A stretch of DNA of 64,000 nucleotides from contig NZ_KB903814.1 in the NCBI RefSeq assembly GCF_000379825.1, forward strand, positions 1 through 64,000. Direction: 5' to 3'. The stretch is from Longispora albida DSM 44784. GTDB taxonomy: Bacteria > Actinomycetota > Actinomycetes > Mycobacteriales > Micromonosporaceae. Shown here piece by piece: positions 16,614 through 25,449 of the stretch. Made by a program: the position numbers and the translations under genes. The stretch's first letter is position 1, and each line of letters starts with the position of its first letter. Below the pieces are notes generated by a model. The model searched no databases. It was not told the DNA's origin and saw nothing but the letters and a program-made list of their open reading frames with translations.

Positions 16614-18584
16614 ATGTCCCCCGACGGCCTTGAGCTGCGCATACTCGGCCCGCTGGAGCTGGTGCGGCAGGGCAGGCCATCAGCTGTCGACGGCCGCAAG
16701 CCCCGGCAGCTCCTGGCGACCCTGGCACTGCACCACGGCCGCACCGTGTCGGTCGACCAGGTGATCGGGGTGCTGTGGCCGGGTGACCCGCCCCGCTCTG
16801 CCGTCGCGAACGTGCACACCTACGTGTCGTACCTGCGCACGCGGCTGGGCGACGAGCGCATCACCCGCCGCCCGCCCGGCTACCGGCTCGACCTCGGGCC
16901 GGCCGAGCTCGACGCGGCCCGGTTCGAGGCGTGGGGCGCCGAGCTGTCCACTGTGGATGCCGCGCTCGGCCTGTGGCGGGGCTGGCCGGTGGAGGACCTG
17001 CCGCACTGCGCGCTGTGGGAGCCGGAGGTCGACCGGCTGACGGCCACGTGGCGTACCCTGCGCGAACGGCGAGCCGGGCTGCTCATCGAGGCCGGCAGTC
17101 CCGCAGCCGCGATCACGGACCTGCACGCGCTGGTCGCCGAGGAACCGCTGCGCGAGGAGTCGTGGCTGCTGCTCATCACCGCGCTGGAGGCGACCGGGCG
17201 CAAGGCCGAGGCGCTGGCCGCGTACGCGCAGCTCCGCCGCACCCTGTCCGCGGAGCTGGGCATCGAGCCCGGCGAGCCGCTGCGGCGCGCCCACCAGCGG
17301 CTCCTGCTCCGCGAGGCCGGGTTCACCACAGGTGAGCGTCTCGACGCCTCGGCCGCTGCCGTGCTGCGCGGGCTGTCCACTGTGCGGCTCGGGCCGGTAC
17401 CGGGCTGGGTCGCCTCCGCGCTGCTCGGCCGGGACGCCACCGGGGTGCTGGGGGCGCTGGAGGAGGCCAGGCTGATCCGGGCGACGGGCGCCGACGGGGC
17501 CGGGCAGCAGCGGTACGCCCTGCCGACTCTGGTCGGGCTGCTGGCCCCTGACCTGCCGGGGCAGCCGGATCCCGGTGCGCTCGGCCGGGTCCTCGGCGGG
17601 TACCTGCACCTGGCGGAGCAGGCGGCGGCCGGGCTGCCGAGTCAGCTGTTCGGGCCGGGCGTGCGGGTCGCCGCGCGCTGGCCGGCCGGCGGCAGCACGG
17701 CCGACCCGCTGGCCTGGTTCGAGGCGGAGCGGGACGCGCTGCTGGCCGGGGTACGGATCGCGCCGACCGCCACGCTCGCCTGGGAACTCGCCCACGCCCT
17801 CGTGCCGTGGTGCGACCTGACCGGCCACAGCACCGACTGGGAGGCGGCGTGCCGGTCGGCGCTGGACACCTGCCGGCGCGAGGGCGACCTGCTCGGGGAG
17901 GCCGTCATGCTGCGCGGTCTCGGCCAGCTCCACCTGTACCAGGACCACTACGAGCAGGCCTCCGAGGCGTTCAGCCGCGCCCGGCTCCTCTACGCCCGCC
18001 TCGGGAACCGGTGCGGAGAGGCCAGCGCCCTCGCCGGGCTGGGGACCGTGCACCGGGTGCTCGGGGAGCCAGGGGAGGCTGAGGCGTGTTTCCAGCGGGC
18101 GCTCACGGCGTACACCCTCGATGTGAACCTGCCGGGGATGGCCTACGCGCACGGCGCTCTCGGCCTGGTGGCGCTCGGAGCCGGCCGCCCGGCGGCAGCA
18201 CGCCGCTGGATCGGGCACGGGCTGGCACTCGCCCGGCAGGCCGGCGACCCGCACCGCATCGCCCACCTCACGCACCAGGCTGGCGTGGTGGCGCTCCGCA
18301 CGAGTGAGCCGGCCCGTGACCTGCTCACCGAGGCCCTTGGCATGTTCGCGCAGCTCGGCGACGCGCACGGCGAGGCGTACTGCCTGGTCGAGCTGGCCAC
18401 TTTCGACACTGGCGGCGCGGCTGTCACGCGCCTGGGCCGGGCGCTGGAGATCTTCGAGCGGATCGGCGACCGGGCCGCCCAGGCCGCCACGGCCGCCCGG
18501 CTCGGCGAGCTGCACCGTGGCAGCCTCGGCGAGGCATACACCGCAGAGGCGCACCGCCTGCAGACCCAGCTCCGGCCACTGTGA
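16614..18584 (+). CDS. SARP/AfsR-type transcriptional regulator with TPR tail, no NB-ARC
   Basis: The protein is 656 residues from ATG 16614. Residues 1-90 form the OmpR-like winged helix of SARP proteins (LRILGPLELV, then DGRKPRQLLATLAL and NVHTYVSYLRTRLG). Residues 95-235 form the bacterial transcriptional activator domain (EEPLREESWLLLITAL, then AELGIEPGEPLRRAHQ). After a short winged-helix-like linker (LGPVPGWVASALLG) come TPR repeats, roughly 380-640. The usual NB-ARC ATPase with a P-loop is missing: there is no GxxGxGKT-like motif. It should be a DNA-binding activator. The divergent M23 peptidase and nearby exported hydrolases are possible targets (inference). Confidence 0.88.
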   Translation: MSPDGLELRILGPLELVRQGRPSAVDGRKPRQLLATLALHHGRTVSVDQVIGVLWPGDPPRSAVANVHTYVSYLRTRLGDERITRRPPGYRLDLGPAELDAARFEAWGAELSTVDAALGLWRGWPVEDLPHCALWEPEVDRLTATWRTLRERRAGLLIEAGSPAAAITDLHALVAEEPLREESWLLLITALEATGRKAEALAAYAQLRRTLSAELGIEPGEPLRRAHQRLLLREAGFTTGERLDASAAAVLRGLSTVRLGPVPGWVASALLGRDATGVLGALEEARLIRATGADGAGQQRYALPTLVGLLAPDLPGQPDPGALGRVLGGYLHLAEQAAAGLPSQLFGPGVRVAARWPAGGSTADPLAWFEAERDALLAGVRIAPTATLAWELAHALVPWCDLTGHSTDWEAACRSALDTCRREGDLLGEAVMLRGLGQLHLYQDHYEQASEAFSRARLLYARLGNRCGEASALAGLGTVHRVLGEPGEAEACFQRALTAYTLDVNLPGMAYAHGALGLVALGAGRPAAARRWIGHGLALARQAGDPHRIAHLTHQAGVVALRTSEPARDLLTEALGMFAQLGDAHGEAYCLVELATFDTGGAAVTRLGRALEIFERIGDRAAQAATAARLGELHRGSLGEAYTAEAHRLQTQLRPL

Positions 18585-18620
18585 CGGCCTGGACCTCTCA
18601 GTGGCCGGAGACGGCGGGTG

Positions 18621-19706
18621 TCACACCTTCGTGATCCGGATCGCGTCGGCGATCACGTACTGCGTGCCGGATGTCCAGCGGCTGACGGCCGCCACATCCC
18701 GGGTGCCGGCGCCGAACGCGTAGGTGCCGAGGCTCCGCCACTGGCCGCCGCCCGACTGCTGGCTGACCGTCACCGTCTTGCTGCCCCCCGACGTGAACAG
18801 CACGAACGGGGTGGCCGCGTTGTAACCGGAGTCAGCCGGGAACCAGGCCTCCACTTTGTACGACGCGGCCGCGGGCAACGTCGCCGAGAAGTAGGCCGCG
18901 TCGCTCGCCCCGACCGGCGTCGCGTACCGGTAGTCGGCACCGTACCGCTGCTGGGAGAAGTTCGACACCTGCCAGTTCGCCGAGGCCCGGAACCCGGGCG
19001 AGGAGTTGTCCACGATCACCGACCACGCGGCGAGGCGGGCGGCGACCTCGGTGCGCAGCCGGGGCAGCAGGGCGTAGAACGCGTCACCCGGGCAGGTGGT
19101 GGCCAGGAAGTCCCGGTGCCCGTAGATCCGGCTGGCCGGCAGGTCGTACTGGCCGCAGATGTAGGCGCACAGGTCCACCAGCCGGTTCCAGAGCTGGGTG
19201 TTCGGCTCGATGCCCGTGTAGGTGCCCTCGTTCTCGATGCCGATCGCCTGGTCGTTCTGGCCGGTGCAGTGCGCGCCGACCACCATGCCGCTGCCGGTGC
19301 TCAGGTGGCTGAGGCTGTGGTGGCGGCCCTCCATCACGTACCCGCCACGGCTGACCGTGAAGTGCTGCCCGGTGTCCGACCAGCCGCGCGAGTCCATGTG
19401 GAAGTTCTGGATGGACCTGGCCAGCGAGTAGGCGTGGGCCTGGGTGTAGTCGGTGCTGTTCGGCGTGGCCGTGTGGTGGATCAGGATCTTGTTCGGGCTG
19501 GTGCCGATCTGGGTCAGGGGGTCGGCGGGGTTGCGCGCGCCCCACGTGCCGCAGCTCGCGATCGTGGGCGCGGGGACGGCCAGGCCGCTGGCGGCGAGTC
19601 CGGGGCCGGGGCTGGCGGAGGCCGGGCCGGCCGGCAGCAGGCTCACGCCGAGCGAAGCCCCGGTGCCGAGCAGCACAGCACGACGGGACAGGTGGCTTGG
19701 GGTCAT
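18621..19706 (-). CDS. Tat-exported N-acetylmuramoyl-L-alanine amidase (PGRP type)
   Basis: The protein is 361 residues from ATG 19706, which has GGAGGAG just upstream; the longer open frame to 19784 has no such site. The N-terminus has a twin-arginine signal (SRRAVLLG). The Amidase_2/PGRP domain spans about 45-215: the first zinc histidine lies in KILIHHTAT, the family segment IGIENEGTY follows, and the other zinc ligands lie in YGHRDF and ATTCPGD. The C-terminal 130 residues, starting VIVDNSSPGF, resemble the golvesin-like beta domain often attached to such enzymes. It should cleave the lactyl-amide bond between MurNAc and the stem peptide outside the cell. It is convergent with the SARP gene. 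Confidence 0.9.
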   Translation of the reverse strand: MTPSHLSRRAVLLGTGASLGVSLLPAGPASASPGPGLAASGLAVPAPTIASCGTWGARNPADPLTQIGTSPNKILIHHTATPNSTDYTQAHAYSLARSIQNFHMDSRGWSDTGQHFTVSRGGYVMEGRHHSLSHLSTGSGMVVGAHCTGQNDQAIGIENEGTYTGIEPNTQLWNRLVDLCAYICGQYDLPASRIYGHRDFLATTCPGDAFYALLPRLRTEVAARLAAWSVIVDNSSPGFRASANWQVSNFSQQRYGADYRYATPVGASDAAYFSATLPAAASYKVEAWFPADSGYNAATPFVLFTSGGSKTVTVSQQSGGGQWRSLGTYAFGAGTRDVAAVSRWTSGTQYVIADAIRITKV

Positions 19707-19837
19707 TTCTCCTCCAGGACGATCTCTGCCGGATGCTCCAGGATGGACAGATTCGACCCGCGCGCAGCCACGCTTTTGTACCACGGCCGGACGCGCCGTG
19801 TCCCCGTTCCGTGATCATCGGGCGGCACAATGGCGCG

Positions 19838-20383
19838 ATGAGCATCGAGCTGATCTACGAGACACACTCCGTGACCGAGGACAACGAGGCGGGCATCGCG
19901 ACCGGCTGGCTGCCGGGCAAGCTGTCGGCGTACGGAGTGGAGACCGCCCGGGAACTCGGCGCGCGGCACCGCGACGCCGGTACCACGGCCGTGTACACCT
20001 CCGACCTGGCCCGGGCTGCGGAAACGGTCTCGATCGCCTTCGCCGGTACCGGCATCCCGGTCTACTTCGACGCCCGTCTGCGCGAGTGCTGCTACGGGGA
20101 TCTCGACGGCGCGCCAGCCAAGGAGGTCGAGGCACGGCGGCTACAGCACGTGACCGAGCCCTTCCCCGGCGGCGGCCAGTCGTACGCGGAGATCATCGAG
20201 GCGACCCGGGAGTTCCTGGCGGAGCTTTCCGCGCGCTGGCCGGCCGGCAGCCGGGTCGTCCTCATCGGGCACTCCGCCCAGCGGTGGGCCCTGCCGCACC
20301 TGCTCGACGGCGCGGACTTCGCCGAGGTGATGATGGCGCCGTTCACCTGGCAGCCGGGCTGGCGGTACACAGTTGGTACATGA
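19838..20383 (+). CDS. histidine phosphatase superfamily protein with altered RHG motif
   Basis: The protein is 181 residues. The phosphoglycerate-mutase-like fold is visible: N-terminal strand IELIYETHS holding the nucleophilic histidine position, WLPGKLSAYGVETARELG, the YTSDLARAAET strand-helix, and the second histidine in VVLIGHSAQRWAL. The usual RHG triad is ETHS here, so the arginine next to the catalytic histidine is replaced by threonine. Substrate is unknown; the fold covers phosphatases and mutases acting on small phosphoesters. ATG 19838 is the family-like start, while GTG 19811 upstream is in frame but lacks support. It is divergent from the amidase gene. Confidence 0.75.
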   Translation: MSIELIYETHSVTEDNEAGIATGWLPGKLSAYGVETARELGARHRDAGTTAVYTSDLARAAETVSIAFAGTGIPVYFDARLRECCYGDLDGAPAKEVEARRLQHVTEPFPGGGQSYAEIIEATREFLAELSARWPAGSRVVLIGHSAQRWALPHLLDGADFAEVMMAPFTWQPGWRYTVGT

Positions 20384-20431
20384 TGGACAGTTGACTCTGG
20401 ACGGCCACGCATCGAAGTTGATCAGAGCCAA

Positions 20432-20478
20432 CCTGTTACTGGATTGTTTACTCAGGTAACAGGGCCTGTTATACAGGC
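20432..20478. promoter_or_regulatory. cluster of CCTGTTA half-sites before the M4 protease
   Basis: CCTGTTAC (20432-20439) is inverted as GTAACAGG (20456-20463), directly followed by the palindrome GCCTGTTATACAGGC (20464-20478). Three to four copies of one half-site within 47 bases, ending 47 bases before the start codon, look like a regulator-binding array at a promoter. Confidence 0.55.
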
Positions 20479-20525
20479 GGTCGTGACAGCAGTCACACCC
20501 ACCCCTCGTTATTTGGGAGGCACCG

Positions 20526-22517
20526 GTGCAGAGATCTGCCGCCGCGGCTGGAGCCGTGGTACTGATCGCCGGACTGGCAGTCGGGGTGGCCAGCATGGCC
20601 AACGCGACCCCCGACGTCCCGAGCAGCAGCCTGGCCATCGACCGCGCCAACGCGTCGATCGCCGCCAACCTCACCGCCATCCGCGGCGGTTCCGGTGACG
20701 CCTACGCCGTCAACCGGACCATCGTGGACAAGAACACGGGCGCCTCGCACGTGCGGTACACCCGTACGTACCACGGCCTCGAGGTCCTGGGCGGCGACTT
20801 CGTCGTCCACAACGCGCCCGGCGGTTCGTTCCGCAGCGCGACCGTCGGCCTGGCAGCGCCCCTCACGCTGAGCACCACGCCGCAGCTCAGCCTGGCCAGC
20901 GCCACCACGGCCGCCCAGAAGCACTTCCAGGGCAAGATCGACGCGACCGGCGAGGGCAAGCTCGTCGTCGACGCCGTTGACGGCCCCGGCGTGCTCGCCT
21001 ACGAGGTCGAGGTCCGGGGCATGAAGCCCGACGGCCAGACCCCGAGCGTGCTGCACGTGGTCGTGGACGCCTCCACGGGCTCGGTCCGCAGCGCGCACGA
21101 CGAGATCAAGCACGCCGCCGGCACCGGTAACACGATGTACGCCGGCAGCGTCCCGGTCGAGACCACGGGCTCGGGCCCCTACGAGCTCAAGGACCCGACC
21201 CGCGGCAACGGCTACACCTGCGACATGAACAACGGCACGTCGACGTGCTCGAACATGACGGACGCCGACAACGTCTGGGGCAACGGCCTGCCGGCCAACG
21301 ACCAGACGGCCGCGGCCGACGCCCACTACGGCGCGTCGCTCACGTACGACTACTTCAAGAACGTCCACGGCCGCAACGGCATCTTCGGCAACGGCGCTGG
21401 CGTGCCGAGCCGGGTGCACTACGGCAACGCGTACGTGAACGCGTTCTGGGACGGCTCCCGGATGACCTACGGCGACGGCTCGGGCAACTCCAAGCCGCTG
21501 ACCTCGATCGACGTCGCGGGCCACGAGATGGGCCACGGCATCACCGAGAACATCATCCCGGGTGGCCTGACCTACTCGGGTGAGTCCGGCGGCCTGAACG
21601 AGTCGGCCTCCGACATCTGGGGCAACATGGTGGAGTTCTACGCGGGCAACACCAACGACCCGGGTGACTACAACGTCGGCGAGAAGATCGACATCCGCGG
21701 CAACGGCACGCCGCTGCGGTACATGTGGGACCCGAAGCGGGACGGCTCGTCGAAGAACTGCTGGTACTCCGGCATCGGCAGCATCGACGTGCACTACTCC
21801 TCCGGTGTCGGCAACCTGGCGTTCTTCCTGCTGGCCGAGGGCAACGACTCGACCGAGTGGGGCGCCGCCACCACCTGCAACGGCTCCACGCTGGCCGGTA
21901 TCGGCCGGGACAAGGCCTCGAAGATCTGGTACCGCGCGATGGACGTCTACTTCACCAGCTCCACGAAGTACGTCTCCGCCGGCAACACCAACGACTCGCG
22001 GGCCGCGACCCTGTCCGCCGCCACCGACCTGTACGGCCTGTGCTCCGCCGAGTACAAGGCAGTCCAGGCCGCGTGGACCGGTGTGACGGTCGCCGGTGAG
22101 GACGCCACCTGTGGCGGCCCGACCACCGGCCCGACCACGACCACGACGCCGCCGACCACCACCCCGCCCGGCTGCGGCGCGGTGACCAACGGCACCGACG
22201 TCACCATCCCGGACAACACCACGGTCTACAGCAACGTGACCGTGTCCGGCTGCGCCGGCAACGGCTCGACGACCAGCAAGGTCGCCGTCACCATCCTGCA
22301 CACCTGGCGCGGTGACCTGGTCATCTCGCTGGTGGCTCCGGACGGCACGACGTACCTGCTGGAAGACATCGCCAACAACGACTCGGCGGACAACGTCATC
22401 AAGACCTACACGGTCAACCTGTCCTCCGAGGCGCGCAACGGCACCTGGCGCCTGAAGGTCCAGGACGTCGCCAGCCTGGACACAGGCCGGATCGACACCT
22501 GGACCCTGACGGTCTAG
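20526..22517 (+). CDS. secreted M4 (thermolysin-type) metalloprotease with P-domain
   Basis: The protein is 663 residues from GTG 20526, preceded by GGGAGG. The signal peptide ends near residue 28 (ANA-TP). An FTP/PepSY-type propeptide (about 30-210) is followed by the M4 catalytic domain: HEMGH at about 333-337 and the third zinc ligand in GGLNESASD at about 359. The catalytic histidine region lies in SIDVHYSSGVGN. A Thr/Pro linker leads to a C-terminal proprotein-convertase P-domain (about 555-663, with WRGDLVISLVAPDG). It is an extracellular endopeptidase for protein scavenging, made as a zymogen. The next gene, an M28 aminopeptidase, ends in a nearly identical P-domain, so the two probably act together. 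Confidence 0.93.
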   Translation: MQRSAAAAGAVVLIAGLAVGVASMANATPDVPSSSLAIDRANASIAANLTAIRGGSGDAYAVNRTIVDKNTGASHVRYTRTYHGLEVLGGDFVVHNAPGGSFRSATVGLAAPLTLSTTPQLSLASATTAAQKHFQGKIDATGEGKLVVDAVDGPGVLAYEVEVRGMKPDGQTPSVLHVVVDASTGSVRSAHDEIKHAAGTGNTMYAGSVPVETTGSGPYELKDPTRGNGYTCDMNNGTSTCSNMTDADNVWGNGLPANDQTAAADAHYGASLTYDYFKNVHGRNGIFGNGAGVPSRVHYGNAYVNAFWDGSRMTYGDGSGNSKPLTSIDVAGHEMGHGITENIIPGGLTYSGESGGLNESASDIWGNMVEFYAGNTNDPGDYNVGEKIDIRGNGTPLRYMWDPKRDGSSKNCWYSGIGSIDVHYSSGVGNLAFFLLAEGNDSTEWGAATTCNGSTLAGIGRDKASKIWYRAMDVYFTSSTKYVSAGNTNDSRAATLSAATDLYGLCSAEYKAVQAAWTGVTVAGEDATCGGPTTGPTTTTTPPTTTPPGCGAVTNGTDVTIPDNTTVYSNVTVSGCAGNGSTTSKVAVTILHTWRGDLVISLVAPDGTTYLLEDIANNDSADNVIKTYTVNLSSEARNGTWRLKVQDVASLDTGRIDTWTLTV

Positions 22518-22526
22518 CAGCACCAC

Positions 22527-22556
22527 CCGGGCGGGTCACCTCGGTGGCCCGCCCGG
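22527..22556 (+). terminator. hairpin terminator after the M4 gene
   Basis: CCGGGCGGG (22527-22535) pairs with CCCGCCCGG (22548-22556), and the interior CACC/GGTG extends the stem. It lies 9 bases after the stop. Confidence 0.65.
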
Positions 22557-22643
22557 CCCGTCTCTCCCGCTCCCCCGGCTGGCTGTGCCGCCCGCCCCGG
22601 TGCCGGCGGGGAATGGCTCTCCACCCCCTCATGGAGGCCATCG

Positions 22644-23996
22644 ATGAAACCGAAACTCCCGCTCCTGGCCGCACTGGCCACAGCTCTCCTGGCCGCAGGC
22701 GTCGCCGCGGCCACGCCCTTCGCGAACGCGACGCCGGTCAGCTCGTTCGCGGCGTTGCCGAACGGCGCGCCCGACATCCCGGTCGCCGACGTCAAGGCCC
22801 AGCTCCAGAGTCTCCAGACGATCGCGAACAACAACGGCGGCAACCGCTACACCGGCCGCACCGGCTACCGCGCCTCCGTCGACCACGTGAAGTCGCAGAT
22901 GACGGCGCTCGGCTACACCGTCTCCGAGCAGTCGTTCTCGACGTCGTCGGGCACCAGCTACAACGTGCTCGCCGAGCTGCCGGGTACCGACACCAGCAAG
23001 GTCATCATGCTCGGCGGCCACCTCGACAGCGTGTCCTCGGGCCCGGGCATCAACGACAACGGCTCCGGCAGCGCCTCGCTCCTGGCCGTCGCCAAGGCCT
23101 TCAAGGCCGCCCGTCCCACTCCCGGCGTCACCGTCCGCTTCGGCTGGTGGGGCGCGGAAGAACTCGGGCTGGTCGGGTCACGCGCCTACGTCAGCTCGCT
23201 GTCCTCGGCCGAGAAGACCAGGATCAAGGCGTACCTGAACTTCGACATGACCGGCTCGCCCAACCCGGGCTACTTCGTCTACAACGACGACTCCAGGGGT
23301 GCCGCGCTGCGGACGCTGCTCGTCAACGCGTTCACGGCGATCGGCGTGCAAACCGAGTACGTGAACGTGAACGGCCGCTCGGACCACGCGTCGTTCTACA
23401 ACGCGACGATCCCGACCGGCGGCACGTTCTCCGGGGCCGAGGGCACCAAGACGTCCTCGCAGGCCTCGAAGTGGGGCGGGACGGCCGGCGCGGCGTTCGA
23501 CCCGTGCTACCACCGCTCGTGCGACACGACCAGCAACATCAACGACACGTCGCTCGACCGGCACGCCGACGTCATCTCGTACGCGCTGTGGGACCTGACC
23601 GGCCCCTCGACGACGCCAACGACCACTCCCCCGACCACCACCCCGCCGGGATGCGCGCCCGGCACGAACGCGAACAACGTCACGATCCCCGACAACACGA
23701 CTGTCTACAGTGACGTGGCGATCGCCGGCTGCTCCGGCAACGGCTCGGCCACCAGCAAGGTCGCCGTCGACATCAAGCACACCTGGCGTGGTGACCTGGT
23801 CATCTCGCTCGTCGCACCCGACGGCAGCACCTACCTGCTGGAGGACATCGCGAACAACGACTCCGCCGACAACGTCCTCAAGACCTACACCGTCAGCCTG
23901 ACCTCGGAGCCGAGGAACGGCACCTGGCGGCTCAAGGTCCAGGACATCGCCAGCCAGGACACCGGCTACGTCGACACGTGGACGCTGGCTGCCTGA
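22644..23996 (+). CDS. secreted M28 aminopeptidase with P-domain
   Basis: The protein is 450 residues with a Sec signal (cleavage near residue 30). The catalytic domain resembles the Streptomyces griseus aminopeptidase: zinc ligands in GGHLDSV (His), INDNGSGS (Asp), WGAEELG (the catalytic and ligand glutamates), NFDMTGSP (Asp) and RSDHASF (His). A Thr/Pro linker near 325-340 leads to a P-domain of about 105 residues almost the same as that of the M4 protease. It should remove N-terminal residues from peptides released by that protease. The terminator between the two genes suggests separate transcription despite the paired function. Confidence 0.92.
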   Translation: MKPKLPLLAALATALLAAGVAAATPFANATPVSSFAALPNGAPDIPVADVKAQLQSLQTIANNNGGNRYTGRTGYRASVDHVKSQMTALGYTVSEQSFSTSSGTSYNVLAELPGTDTSKVIMLGGHLDSVSSGPGINDNGSGSASLLAVAKAFKAARPTPGVTVRFGWWGAEELGLVGSRAYVSSLSSAEKTRIKAYLNFDMTGSPNPGYFVYNDDSRGAALRTLLVNAFTAIGVQTEYVNVNGRSDHASFYNATIPTGGTFSGAEGTKTSSQASKWGGTAGAAFDPCYHRSCDTTSNINDTSLDRHADVISYALWDLTGPSTTPTTTPPTTTPPGCAPGTNANNVTIPDNTTVYSDVAIAGCSGNGSATSKVAVDIKHTWRGDLVISLVAPDGSTYLLEDIANNDSADNVLKTYTVSLTSEPRNGTWRLKVQDIASQDTGYVDTWTLAA

Positions 23997-24011
23997 CGCC
24001 TGAAGGGAAAA

Positions 24012-24050
24012 ATGCCCGCCCCGCCGCCACCTGTGCCGCGGGGCGGGCAT
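24012..24050 (+). terminator. 13-bp hairpin terminator after the M28 gene
   Basis: ATGCCCGCCCCGC (24012-24024) pairs perfectly with GCGGGGCGGGCAT (24038-24050), 15 bases after the stop and just before the next gene. Confidence 0.8.
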
Positions 24051-24060
24051 CGTTACGGGT

Positions 24061-24606
24061 ATGGGATTCACGTGGCGCAGGCTCACCGAGGCCGACTTCC
24101 CCCTGCTGCGGGACTGGCTGGACCAGCCGCACGTCGCCCGCTGGTGGCATCACGAGACGACACCCGAGGCGGTCGCCAGGGACTTCGGCGCCTCGGCCCG
24201 GGGTGAGGAACCCTCAGAGGACCTGCTCGTCTTCCTCGACGGCGTCCCGCTGGGCCTGGTACAGCGCTGTTTCCTGGCCGACTACCCGGACTACGCGGCG
24301 GAACTGGCCGCCATCACCGACGTACCGCCCGGCGCGGTCACGATCGACTACCTGATCGGCGAGCCCGGGCGGACCGGGCACGGCACGGGTACCGCCATGA
24401 TCCAGGCGATCGTCGAGCGGACCTGGGCCGAGCTGCCGGCCGCGCTATCCGTCGTCGTACCCGTGAACGCCGGCAACGTCGCCTCCTGGCGGGCCCTGGA
24501 GAAGGCCGGCCTGCGCCGGGTGGCGGAGGGTGAGCTCACGCCGGACAACCCGGCGGAGGGTGCCCTCCACTATGTGTACAGAACGGACCGCAGGTCTGGG
24601 ATGTGA
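24061..24606 (+). CDS. GNAT acetyltransferase, AAC(6')-like
   Basis: The protein is 181 residues. The GNAT fold begins FTWRRLTEADFPLLRDWLD and HVARWW, as in aminoglycoside 6'-N-acetyltransferases and related siderophore enzymes. The acetyl-CoA loop is GRTGHGTGTAMI (about 101-112), followed by VVPVNAGNVASWRALEKAGL. Family members transfer acetyl from acetyl-CoA to amines, but drug resistance should not be assumed from this similarity. The start lies 10 bases after the preceding terminator with no clear ribosome site, so the transcript may be leaderless. A strong hairpin overlaps the stop codon. Confidence 0.8.
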   Translation: MGFTWRRLTEADFPLLRDWLDQPHVARWWHHETTPEAVARDFGASARGEEPSEDLLVFLDGVPLGLVQRCFLADYPDYAAELAAITDVPPGAVTIDYLIGEPGRTGHGTGTAMIQAIVERTWAELPAALSVVVPVNAGNVASWRALEKAGLRRVAEGELTPDNPAEGALHYVYRTDRRSGM

Positions 24607-24618
24607 CCTGCGGTCCGT
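24583..24618 (+). terminator. 14-bp hairpin terminator overlapping the GNAT stop
   Basis: ACGGACCGCAGGTC (24583-24596) pairs perfectly with GACCTGCGGTCCGT (24605-24618). The stop codon 24604-24606 lies at the foot of the right arm. From here to 24903 I see no supported gene. Confidence 0.8.
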
Positions 24619-24903
24619 GGCCTGGCTACCGGTAACCGGGGTAACCCTTCACCTTCCTCGGCCCGATCGGCCTCGACCTTCTGCTGACCGGCCGGGTGGG
24701 GCGAGGCCCTCGGCGCCTCACTGGTCCACCCCGGCCGGCCCGCGCGCCGCCGACGAGATCCCCTGGCGGGCAGCCTCGGGGTTGGCTGTCACCCGGCCGG
24801 CCAGACGGAGGCCCGGGCCGGAGCGGTGCAGGGGGAAGGCCGGAACGGCCAGTCGGCGTCGCATGTGAAGAACCTACGACGGGGACCTGTACGCGCACTG
24901 TAC

Positions 24904-25449
24904 TCAGAGTAGAAGTGTGCGCCAGTAGTCCCAGAACGCCTCCCCGATCAGCCCGATGATCACCAGGAACCACACCGTCAGCACCGCCGAGTGGTACTTC
25001 CGGAGGACCGGCAGGCGGAAATTGTGCAGGGTGAGGTACCAGAACATGGTGATAGTGACCACCCAGACGACCATGCAGTACGGGCACAGCGCGCCGATGC
25101 GGTACAGGCTCTGGAAGATCAGCCAGTGCACGAACAGCACACCGAGCGCCGCGCCGGCGTTGAGCCCGAGCATCACCCAGCGTGGCAGTGGCACCTTCGC
25201 GATCAGGAGCACGCCGAGCGTGAGGACGACCGGGAAGGCCGCCAGCCCGATCACCGGGTTCGGGAAGCCGAACACCTCGGCCTGCGCGCTGGTCATCACG
25301 GAGCCGCAGGAGACGATCGGGTTGATGCTGCAGCTCGGGACGTAGCCCGGGTTGGCCAGCACGTGGAACTTCTCGATCGTCAGTGCGGCTGCCGAGGCCG
25401 TGCCGAGCCCGCCTCCGGCCGCCAGGAGCCAGCCGAGCCGCTTGCTCAC
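24904..25449 (-). CDS. vitamin K epoxide reductase (VKOR) family membrane protein
   Basis: The protein is 181 residues from GTG 25449, whose GTGA overlaps the stop of the DsbA-like gene. There are five hydrophobic spans. The VKOR hallmarks are loop cysteines C40 and C48 (VPSCSINPIVSCGS), the GFPNP motif, and the quinone-side CPYC at 122-125. It should reoxidise the neighbouring thioredoxin-like oxidase and pass electrons to quinone, the role DsbB plays in other bacteria. Coupled translation with the DsbA-like gene gives a complete exported-protein disulfide pathway, useful for the many cysteine-containing secreted proteins nearby. Confidence 0.92.
   Translation of the reverse strand: MSKRLGWLLAAGGGLGTASAAALTIEKFHVLANPGYVPSCSINPIVSCGSVMTSAQAEVFGFPNPVIGLAAFPVVLTLGVLLIAKVPLPRWVMLGLNAGAALGVLFVHWLIFQSLYRIGALCPYCMVVWVVTITMFWYLTLHNFRLPVLRKYHSAVLTVWFLVIIGLIGEAFWDYWRTLLL

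Noticed and set aside
16680-18554. 624-codon minus-strand ORF opposite the SARP gene
   Set aside because: Antisense shadow; the plus strand has a complete winged-helix/BTAD/TPR protein.
20493-22526. 677-codon minus-strand ORF opposite the M4 protease
   Set aside because: Low-complexity composition (V, G, R, D runs) expected from antisense reading of a high-GC gene with strong third-position bias.
24718-24864. 48-codon minus-strand ORF between the GNAT and VKOR genes
   Set aside because: Arg/Ala/Gly-rich with no ribosome site, membrane span or motif; not distinguishable from chance.
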